A stretch of 64,000 nt of DNA. It comes from Cheiracanthium punctorium (lineage: Eukaryota; Arthropoda; Arachnida; Araneae; Cheiracanthiidae). The stretch's first letter is position 1, and the number at the start of each line of letters is the position of its first letter. Positions 39,001 through 51,000 of this stretch are shown piece by piece. The stretch spans positions 186,001 through 250,000 of the forward strand of contig JAWZYV010006201.1 of assembly GCA_038373885.1 (NCBI GenBank), in the 5' to 3' direction. The position numbers were made by a program, and so were the translations under genes. Below the pieces are notes generated by a model. The model made no database searches, was not told where the DNA came from, and worked only from the letters and a program-made list of their open reading frames with translations.

Positions 39001-42000
39001 TTTATGGTAGCCATACTTTTAAGTAATCTTTGCCCTCTGGAGTAGTCTTAGCGAAGTTTCTTCAGTTTCTGTCGTTGGGATTTAACAAGTTCTGTAAATT
39101 TTTTTCAAAAATTGATAAGTACATAAAACATGGGAATAATTTGGAAAAATTCGGGAGATTTATAAACTTTTCGGGAGTTCGGGAGATCGTTCTGAAATTC
39201 GGGAGTCTCCCGGAAAAATCGGGAGGTATGGCAGCTATGACTGATGAATCTAAAAGCAGTATTCCATATATGATGTAGTAAACCATTACTATTGTACCAT
39301 ATTATATATACTAAATTTTGAAAATAGCATCTCTGAATTAAAATATTAAAATTCAATGATCTCAATGTCCACATAAGTAACAACAATTTTTTATTAATAG
39401 TTTTAGTTATTTTCAGAAGGAATATCAATTATTATTTGAACATTTTATGAATAATTTTATTTATAAACCAGCTGAGTACCCGTTCTTCTTACAGGAGGAA
39501 GCAGACATTTTTCTATCACACATAATTCAGGTTTATTTAATCTGCATAAAACTACCAAATGGTTTCTCTTGAAACTTGTCATCATGATGCTAACCTAATT
39601 TAAAAAAAAAAAAAAAAAAAGGATTTCATCTTATGCTGTTGAATTTTAATAGTTTGTTTTTTAAATGGTTTAGAGTTCTACACTTGCATACGAAACTGTT
39701 TGTGCATTAGCCCGTTGACCAGTTGGCTATATTTTTCATCCCAAACTGTGTGCAGTTTAGCATTAATAATGGACGAAAACTTGAAGACGAAAGTGAACTT
39801 TTGGTTGTCAGATTAGAACCAAATATATACATGTGTGTTTGTGTGGTCGCGTGCAACAAAAGGAACATGACATTAAATTTTCAGCATTTGAATTCCTGCT
39901 GAAAATATTTTGGTGCACTTTGTTGAACTTGTGAGAGAATATCTATTTTTAAAGCTTTTTCTCTCCGAAAAAGAACTCTATTTAAAATGTAAAAGCGAGT
40001 TATTTTCAATCATTTATTAATATTGAAGGACAGGCATCATCTACGAAGCTAAAGCTCTCGAAACAATAACGATTTTTCCGACAGTAGACTTTGCTCCCCT
40101 GCAAGACATCAAACTGTTGAAATTTTGAATACCCTAAAAGGGTTTAAGTAAAAATTTCAATACTCTTAACTTAAACATCTCAATTTATTAAATTAGAAAT
40201 AATTAAGCATCAATAAACAGAGTTAAATTGTCTACAGTAAAAGACCCAAAATCCGCCGACCCGAAATTCGCAAGGCTCTAAAATATCTTATCTAAAAGGC
40301 TGCACTATCTGTTCAATGTAAACAATGAAATCTGCCCTGCCAGCTGCAAGTTCAGAAAACTACACTATAACCACAAAGTAAAACTAAATAAGCTATTCAC
40401 ACTTGAAAAAAATATTTTAAGAGTTTGTGAGCTTTGGTGGCATTTATATCCTTCAAATGACTGACAGTGACATAATTAACACTCAATTGTGGTCACATGA
40501 CACAGACTCTGACACAGTAACAAATGAGGATGATCAAAAAATTGATAAACTAACATTTAATGAAGGTTAGGCTCTTAGAAAGAAATATCTCAGATTTGTA
40601 GAGCAGCAAAGCTGTGTTACAGAACAGGAAATAATGGGGGAAAAAAAACTATAATTAGAACATCCCAAAGTTCTAAACTACTATTGAATATACATGGTTA
40701 AGTAAGTTGTACTATAATCTATGTATTGATACTTATGTATTGATATATCTATGTATTGATCTATCTATGTATTGATCTATATCTATGTATTGATCTATCT
40801 ATGTATTGTATCTATGTATTGATTATCTATGTATTGATATTTACTATGATCCCTCTGTATATTTATATCATGATTCTGATTATAAGTAACATGATTTGTT
40901 TCTCTTTATCATTTTTTTTTTTTTTTTTTCTGGGTGGGTGCATTGAAATAGAATAAATTTCTTATTATGACCCAAAATCTGCACAAGGTCTGGAACCAAG
41001 CTGTGCAGATTTTAGGTCTTCTACTGTATTATGCAGTGTCAGCATTTGCTGATATTTCTTAAGAGACCTGTAAATTTTAAGTTTGAAAAGCTGAGCTAAA
41101 GAAGTAGGCTTTGAAGACTTCAAATAAACAGGCTTGAAATTTATAAAAATTTTTAGTTTAATTAACAATTAATAAAAATGATAACAATTATAAAAATGAC
41201 TAGATAATTTAATTAAAAAAAGATTTAGCTATTACCCAATATATTCAACAATATTAATTTACAGTTTTCATTCTAAAAGAAAAATAGAGACATGGCAGCA
41301 GTACATAGTACTGACTCTTAATGAAACAATCCATACCAAGCATTTGGGTGCTGAAATATTTATCAATTTTGCACTTTCCTCATGATTTTTTTTATTACAT
41401 GCACTGCGGCTATTCTTCAATAAACAGCATTTTGAAAAATTCTGAAAATGTATATATTTCTTCTTAAATTTGAAAACAAATGATATTTCATTTAAAATAA
41501 TGAAATACCCTTTCAGGGCAGAGACAGCCTCCTACTCAGCACCACTACATATTAACATCAGAACGTAACAGCATAGTGTAAAAATGAAACGTTAACTCAA
41601 AACTAACACTGGCAGGTATGACCGCTGCTTAAACAACCCCTCGTGGACCAGAGAAACGCCCCACTCAGATCAAGTGGTAAAGCAGCGACGTGCGAGAGCC
41701 AATCAAAACATACTATGACACATGACATCGTTCCAAGCGTACGTGTGCCAGCTCCGATCATGACATTACAACATGGTGGATTCGCCAATGTTTGACTTCA
41801 CATGGAAACTTTGTTTACATTGAACTGATTATGACCAGGATGAAAGTAAAGCATTCAGTGCATATTTAAAAGTGCTCTTACACGTTCTTTAAAGCTTGGA
41901 AGGTGGAAAAGAATACTTTAGAACCAAGTACTTTTCTGGTAAATATATAGCAAATTTTTAAATTTAAATTCAGAAACTACGGGTCTAACAGTGAATATTC

Positions 42001-45000
42001 AGCTTAGAATGATCTGCAAGCATTTCTCTAATGGTCTTCTTAGAAATGTTGCCACACATGCGAAGGAAATAAAATGCAAAATAGCATGAATGGATGAAAA
42101 TTCAAGTCCTTTTAAAGTGCCATTAAGTTAATATTATATTTATTTTAAATTTATGTATTTTCATTTCCTAGGTCTAAAAACTCTGGGTATTCCCAACAAA
42201 CCAGAATCTGGAATCCAAAAACATTCCGTAAATGCTATGACAGGAGAAATTATTTTCCCATTATATTTTACATTGTTTTGGAGTGCATTTATACTTTACT
42301 TAGCCTCAATATCGACAGTTCCACAAATTCACGGATTCTGATTTGCAATGAATAACCACCCACGTCTCATGAAAAAGGGGATCAATCAATCTTGTTAGAG
42401 ATTTTCCAAGAATCTAAATCAGATAAGTTACAAAAGATTTTTGCACATGACATAATTTATGCATCAGAGATTATTAATTTAAATTGATATTTAAAGTGAT
42501 TTATTGAACTCGTGGGGAAAAAAAGTTCACCACTCTAATGTTACTTTGCTCATTGCATAATTTTTTCGCGAAAGCCTGTTAATCTAATCACGAGTTTAAA
42601 AACTGCATTTTAAAACTCATGACAAAAAAATTATGTCAGTCTCACCTGCAATATCTAAAACATTAATCTCACATTGTTCACTGGGAGTTTACTTGTACCT
42701 TGAGACAAACCAAAGCACTTAACAGGTGATAAGAACTCTTTACGGTAGTTGGTTGGTGCTGTTTTTCAAATAAAGCATGTTTTTGTCTGTCACAGGTGTG
42801 ACATTTGTATAAAAGTTATTTAAAAAAAAAAACACTTCCGTATTCAAATGCAACATTTTGTCAGAATTTCAGAACAATTGATGAAGAACTTTAGGAAATT
42901 TGTGGCTTAGAACAAACAGCATTTACATTTTTATTTAAATACATATGTATACATGTAATTATAAAAAGGTTTTTTTTTAAACTGGTTTTAAACACTGGTT
43001 TTTAAACTGGTTTTTTTTTTAATAAGAAAAAAGATTTTTCCCACACCGTGGTATTGAAATACTTTAAAATTTTTTACATGACTACTGGTGTAACTGGGTA
43101 GGGGCTAGGATGGGCTAAGCTCATCCTTGAAAGATTTTAGTGCACTATGGAAAAGTTAGATTTTCTATCGCAGGAGATGAAGTCCTGAACTAGAGTCCAC
43201 CCAAGAAAACTACCCAGTCACACCAATGTACAAGACTGAAAACAATTAAAAGATACAGTCCTGACAGCAATAGTCTTTTTACTTCTTTTGAGAAGGAAGA
43301 CAGTTTTGTCAATCCAAAGAATCCCTCATTAATGTCAAAAGAAGTAGAGGCAAAGAAGACAGTTTCGTCAATTGATGACAGCCGTGTCTCTTGGCCAAAA
43401 TATATTTCGCATTCCTACAGGTTTTTTTTTTTTGCGGTAAAGATTTTATGGGTTTTTAAGTAATGTTTTTACATGCTGTGAGGTGAGTGCTGTAACCAGA
43501 GGTTACTTGAATATAACCTTTCGAGTATGGCGCCATTGCACTAAACATTTACTCTGTGGCAAGAAATTCTGCAGAACCTAGATGTTTCACCCATTTTGTA
43601 GAAATGTAATTTTGTAAAACTCTCTGGATGGAAAAGTACACCTTTTGGAAGGAACCTCTGGGAGAGCAGTAGGGATGTACCGAATATTCGGTTGGTATTC
43701 GGTATACTGCCTATTCGGCAGACAAACCGAATATTTGGTTCGGCCGAATACTTAAATATTCGGCAACCAAATAGTAAAGAAATTTAAGTATTCACCAATC
43801 AGTAAACAATACATATTTTTTACATTATGAATGAAAGATATAGTATAGTACCATAGTACTAAATTGATTCCATTTGCTACTTACTAATATCACATGTGAA
43901 TAAGCGTTAGAAACCCTTAGAAAGTCCTCCTACCGAGGCACCCCCATCCTTGGCAGATATCCCTAACACAGCGTTCCACAATCACACAAAAAACTAATAT
44001 CACAATGAAATTAGTTTTAATGTAAGAGAAAACACTCAAATTTTAAATTTGAATTTTGTTGCTTTTCAATTTTTTTTAAAATCCTATGATACATTACATT
44101 AACCATGCTATTACTAACTGATTTAAATTTGAAACAGTAACCAGGAAAAAAAAAATAAATAAAACTCATAACATTAAGTGTTCATAAATATGGAAAGTCA
44201 ATAAACTGCTCATTTGTTTAGTAAAATAATGCAGGTAAAAAAATTACCAGCATTTCTCTAATATTTAAAAAAGTTATTAATAATATATAAAGGAAATGCA
44301 CTTTGATATTAGATTTTGCAGCATCTTAACTTTTTAAAGTTTTACCCTTATGAAATATAGTTTAAGAAGAAACTAATTCAATTAATCATTGCAATCAAAG
44401 TTTAATAATGGTTTAATAAATTTTAACCAAGTATTCGGTTTTCGGCCGAATATTCGGTTAGAATTTTAACCGAATATTCAGTATTCGGCAAAATATGGTA
44501 TTCGGTGCATCCCTAGAGAGCAGTAGACCGAAATGGCAACTTTTGGTCTAAAGCATTCCACAGGACAACTGCTGTTTCAGCCGACGACAAAAGGTTAAAT
44601 ATAATCATCCCTGTAGCATCACAACTAACTTAACACTCCCAAATAGACACTTTTCATCGCAAGATATCGTAAAATAAGATTATGATATAGATCAAAATAA
44701 AATATATCAAAATCATACAAAAAAAAAATTTTTTTTTGCTCTGTTTTTCTACAGATATTATTTTGAAAAGGTGGCAGAAAAAAGCGTAGTTATCAACAAG
44801 CTAGGAATATAGCATAGTAAAGGTAAACAAATGTGTAGTAGTTGGTAGTTGGCAGTCCTGCATCCTTCCCATTCAATATCTGAATTTGATGCGATGTCAA
44901 CACACAAAACAATTTATTTTCATTCTTAAATGTTTTGTTTCAATGAACTGTTCCAAGTATAAATGATTAATTATTTTTGTTAGCTGTGTTTTAGCTTGCT

Positions 45001-48000
45001 TTGTGAAGCTGTTTTTAAAGTGCTGTGTGTAAATTCTTCATTGCTGTATCTTAAGGGATTGCGTATATCTCTTGAATATTTTCACTGAATTCTTGCCTGT
45101 GAAAGTGACTTATTTTGTGTGAGAAATACAGCATTTGTGAGAGCTTCTGATCTAAGCGGATTGTAAAAAGCACGTTACTGCTAGAGTGTGCTTGTGAATT
45201 GTGTACAGCTGATTGTTCTACGAAGTTCTAGAAGCAATAAAGTTTGTGTTCCATCCTGACAAGTGACTTTTTACTTTTTACACCAACTGGACTTTAGAAC
45301 GACGAACCCCAGGAGTAGCAGAGTAATTCCGCAACAGTAGCCACTACAATATATACTGCAATTCAATTGCCTAGAGGATAGTGAAATCTGGAGAAAATAT
45401 TTGCATTTCTAGAGACATTTGCAGTTCTAAAGAATAGTTGCGATAGCAGTGTAATCCTAATGTCACCAAGCAAAGTCAATGGCCACTTTAACCCTTTGAG
45501 ACGCAACCCTTTCCCAATGCTAAAAAAAGGGCAGCCGTTGCCATCGCAACGGCTGCCCTCTTTTCAGCATTGGGCAATCTACCCAGCTGTTCTCGCGTTC
45601 TTCCATTTTTAAGCAGATGTCAGTGCTGTTAAAAATAATAGTGACATTTTTTTAATGGGAAATGACATGCTAAAAAGTAAAGTATTCTCGTGGAGCTATG
45701 TCACCCGCAACAATTTTTTATAGAAATCCAATCTATTCTTCGTGACTGGCAACAGTCAAAACGTCAGAGTTTGGTGTCCTCACGGCGAGGACACAACGCG
45801 TTAAAGGGTTAATGTAACTCTAAAAATATAAGCATACCAGATGAGTCACTGTCAGGAGAGGCATGAGGCAAGTCTTCTTTTTGTGGAGGTTCACTTTCTA
45901 ATTTTTGTTCTTCCAATTTAAGTCTTTTATTCCTTTTATAATTCTAGAGGGTGAAAAATAAATATATTAAAAGGTTATTTTAAGATTAGTTCAGTTCACT
46001 TATTGCTACAAAGAATATTATTACTTCATGGAAAATAACCGTACATCTCAGCGTATAAACACATGCTTTCAACTTCAAAAATAACTTCACTTTTTCACGT
46101 GTGTGTTACAGGGTGTCTACTAAATTTCTGAAAGTCAATTTCCAGACTTTTGGGAGCTTCTGGAAAAAATGTCTTGACCATAGATGCAGTTTACTTTGGG
46201 AAATCCCTCAACAGCATAACTACCTTTTTATATTGTAATATTTTTTTACAACTTGAAATAAATTTTCAACTGTAATACAATTATTGATGTACTTAAGTTA
46301 GATAGAAAAAAACTTACTACGAGTTTCAAGTAAGATAATACAGTTAGTTCAGATTTCACTAATAGTGGCCAATACTACTTGTGTTACAGGCAAAACTTAT
46401 GTGATATATCTAAATGACAATATTAAATGCAGATGTCGAATTTCACACAAAGTTTCATCTTTTAGTCTACTACACTTCAAATTCGCAAGGATAAACTAGT
46501 GAAAATTTCTGTATTTTATAACTGGTCATAGATAGATAGCTTTTTGGCTCTTTTGTCACAAGAAACACATCACCACAGAATGTGAAACAGGTGTGAGCAT
46601 CACATACCCCACAAACATTCTGAATTATTCATTCTATTTAAACATAAATCATCTCTATCAGCATTTTTCGCTCTATGGACTCTAAAGAGATTTAAAAAAA
46701 AAAAAAAAAAATTTACAAGAAATGTTTAGATGAAGGAAAATTTATAATTTCGGAGAATTTTCCTGATCCATTTTATAATTTCCAGGCTTTTTCTAGACTT
46801 TCCTGACCTATATTCCATTTTCCTGACTGGTAGGCACCCTGTGTTATACACCGAACTTTAAATGCAGAATATAAAATAAATTGGTTGACATATCCCAAAT
46901 TTACTGATCCGTGTTATATGCAGGGACATACAGTAATTATAATTTTCTGTGTATGGCTGTCACCAAAGGCCACAATTTCTATGGATCTGTAGAGCTTACG
47001 TCCACTCAATATTTTGCCGTGTCTGTTCAATTCAGTTTGAATTTGTTCAGTTCAGCTAGACTTTTATCTTATCATAAAACTTTCTTAATACTGATTATGT
47101 GAAGCAGAGCAAAAGCAGACCACAAACATTTCGCATGAACCTGCATCCATAACTGCTTACAGCGATAGAATTTCTTAAAATGAGCCTACGGTATCTGAAA
47201 TATACAGTAGTCCTCTATTATATTGCACTTGTCGGACACAAGAAAAATGGATACTTACGTATTATCCCACCAGTTTTCCTGCCAAAGTATTTTTTCATGA
47301 AATGTGCTCGCAAACTGTTACCCATCATAATCCAAACCATCAATAATTTCATGCGTCCAGCATTTATCTTGGCAGATCACTGAGATAACAGGGTGTCTAC
47401 ACCAAATTTCTGAAAGCCCATTTCCTGACTTTTTGGAGGTCCCAGGAAAAAAATTCCTGACCAGTGCATTTTACTTTGGGAAATTGCACAATGCCCCCTC
47501 CCTTGTCTTTATATTTGCATATTTTGTACAACTTCTTGAAATCAATTTTAACTGAAGTATACAGAATTTAGCTTTCATCCATTGAGAGACAGAAGTAGTC
47601 GCACTTTCTGATAGAATTAACTAACTGTTCTTGGAAATACGGTCCTAAGCCATAAGTTACCAAGTAAGCTAATTTGTTTTTGCCCTCCTGTCAGGGTTAA
47701 ATATTAAGATATTAAAGTGAGGTGCCAGTGGCACCCAACTATTTTATCTTAGTTGCCAAAATGATCTACCTAGGCATAATTTTGAAATTATTTAGTGTAG
47801 TCATTCAAATATCAAATCATAGCCAAGTACGAATACTGATTAAAGTTTGTTTACTAAATATATACATGTTAAAGTAGGAAAGTAAATATGTACAATGTTA
47901 AGTGTGTGTGTGCGTGATTATGGCAACGCTACACTAGGGCAATCTGCCAAGGGGGGGTGCCTTGGTAGGAGGACTTTCTAAGGGGTTCTAACGCGTATTC

Positions 48001-51000
48001 ACGTTACATCTGGAGAAAACCTACCAAAACTCCAGACTGTTAGATCGACAGCCGCAAGATGGGTCCTGAACCCGGGACCTTCACACTTCGGCCATCTACC
48101 ATTTTCAGTGGCATAACCACTGTGCCATGGTGAGGCTATGTACAATGTTAAATGCAGGAAAATGCAGCAAACAAATTAATAATAATAAAATTACTGCAAT
48201 ATTAAAAAAAAAAAAAAAGTTGAAGCTGCAAAATACTGTTCTTTTATAAAATTCTGCATCCTATGCAGACTCTCTATGCCATCCATACATGCAAGGTCAT
48301 GCGCCATCACCAAGCTAAAAAGGCCAGGCACCAAGTTCTACCCTTAAAGGGGAAAAAAATAATTTTCCTGAAAAGAAAAAAAAAAAAAAAAAAAAAAAGT
48401 AACATTTCATTATATTTATGATCAAAACAGAGCCTGACTATCACATGGGTAATTAGGGCACTAGTCTGGGGTCTCAAAATCAGATAAATTACCCTAGATA
48501 AATGAGATTTCTGATAATAAAATGAGTTATTCCATGTAATTCTGAATTGGTATTCAGGTTTTGCTTCCCCCCCCCCTCTCGAACCAATCAAGGATAGACT
48601 GCGGTAGTATGGCGATTTAAGCGGTAGTCCTCGGTTCGAGCCCCAGCTCTGGAATTTTTCGCATAGTTGCTAAAATAATCAGCCTATACACTCCAACTTG
48701 CCTAGTATGCTTGAAAGGTTGATGTATTCACTTTCTAAAAATATATATAACTTCCGCGGCGTAATGGAGTTGTCGCGAATTAATTGTTTCATCTGTTCCA
48801 TCTGTGGTTTGCAGAGGAAGATGATAAATGCCAACGGTTCAAAAGCGAGAAATTTCATTTGGGAATCGTCCCAGAGTAGCTCAGTGGTAGAGCACCCGCA
48901 CGTTAAGCGGTAGTCCTGGGTTCGAGCCCCAGCTCTGGAATTTTTTGCATAGTTGGTAAAATAATCAGCCTATACACTCCAACTTGCCTAGTAAGGTTAG
49001 ACTGTTTTTCTCATATCATCAAGCTCTCATTAGACATTGCACGACGGTGCCAAATAGGCTTGGAGCGGACCTGTGTTATGCCACAAAAATATTTTAGCTC
49101 TTTTTTTTTTTTTTACAACATTCAAAGTGGAAATATTTTTGAAGGACAAAAGACGATGCACACCAATTAGGAAACAGAAAATATGGTTTGAAGAATGATT
49201 GGTGATAAACCTTTCGTAAAATTCCAAATGTGCCAGGTATGTTATAGCGATTGCCGTTGATCAGTATGCTTGTGTATGAATTTTTTTTTTTTTTTTTTTT
49301 TAAAGTTAGGTGTCAAAAATGATGACCGGGTATTATTTCATGGTTGTCAAACTTAAATTTCTGTGTGCAAAATACGACTAAAAATGTTATTGTCTGGACC
49401 TGAATTAATGAATTTAACATAAAATGAAATGTATTAGAAAATGTTGAGTGTATTGATAATAACTAATCATTATTTTGATTGCAAATTATAATTAATTTAC
49501 GTACCAGAGAATATTTATATTGCAATATGATACAGAATAGTATTAGTAACGGATTATATTTAAACGGAAAAACAAATATTTAGATTCATCAAAAATGTTT
49601 AGGCAACTTATGATTAAGTAATTGTAGTCAGCAAAGCTCCCCTTGGGGAAAAAAAAAAAAAAAAAACATGGCATAAAGGTATTCAACTAATTACTTATAT
49701 TCATAAATTTCAAACAAGATGATCTAAGGAAGAAAAAATACATAAAAAGTACTTTCAAAAACATATTTATATACCATTTTCAATATGTAATCTTAGCATG
49801 ACAAATAACTTGAATGGTGGTATGTAATTTTAATTTAATTACATTAATTATAAAATAAAATATATTAAGTTTAATTTAATTAATTTTGTAATTTGATATT
49901 TGAAATAAAATGTGACTAAATGACTAATAAAAATAAGATGTATAGGTTTTTGACAGTTTTCAACACTTTTAGACATGTTTTTGACACGTCATGTCAATAA
50001 CCAGTTTTTGACATCAAAAACCCAACCTTGTTACAAATACACGAACTTCAAATATAATAAAATGGGACTATATTCCGTATACGGTGCTTTGTTTACATAT
50101 CAATGTTTTGTTTACAAATCATTGGCGAACAATCTGACGCGAGAGTGAGCGATGCACCGCCAACTGCCGGTGGTAGTTGTGACTGGCAACCATAAAGAAT
50201 ACGTGTTTCGTCAGGTTTGGGAATTTGAAATTGTTTCCGTTATTGATGGAAGGGAATGAAATGTGTTATGTTAATATATGAAAGGAATTTGTGTGTGTTT
50301 GTTTGAAATATAGTACGTTATAACCCGGTGGGTGTTGGGGACATTTCTGAGCGGTTATTTAAAAAAAAAATAGACGTAAGTGCTCTTTTTTAACGAATCT
50401 TTGCAATGTTTATGGTTTTTAATGTGAATTTTAAATTGATATTTGAAGTGTTTATGTTTTCGTAAGTGCTATTTACGTGCTATTCTAATCATACTGACTT
50501 TATAAGAGGTGTACAACTAGGTTGTTTATTCCACCGATGTTTTTTTGAGTTGAAAACGGGCCAGTGTTTGCCCAGTTTACATTAGCTGTACAACTAGGTT
50601 GTTTAGTTCACAGTTGTTTTTTTTTAGTTAAAAACGGTCCACTGGTTGCGTAGTTTACATAGCTGTAGAACTAGGTTGCTGAATCCACTGAGGTTTTTTT
50701 AGTTAAAAATGGTCCACTGGTTGCATAGTTTACATAGCTGTACAACTAGGTTGCTGAATCCACTGAGGTTTTTTTAGTTAAAAACGGTCCACTGGTTGCC
50801 TAGTTTAGATAGCTGTACAGTTAGGTTGCTGAATCCACTGAGGTTTTTTTAGTTAAAAACAGACCACTGGTTGCCTAGTTTAGATAGCTGTACAGCTAGG
50901 TTGCTGAATCCACTGAGGTTTTTTTTAGTTAAAAACGGTCCACTGGCTGCTCATTTTAGTGGAATATATGTGCAATTTTAATGTGCTGATCGTGGAAAAT

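Noticed and set aside
48870..48939. Functional tRNA-Asn
   Set aside because: Position 33 is C instead of T, the anticodon stem is mismatched, and a related copy with the same downstream body lies nearby, as in a SINE.
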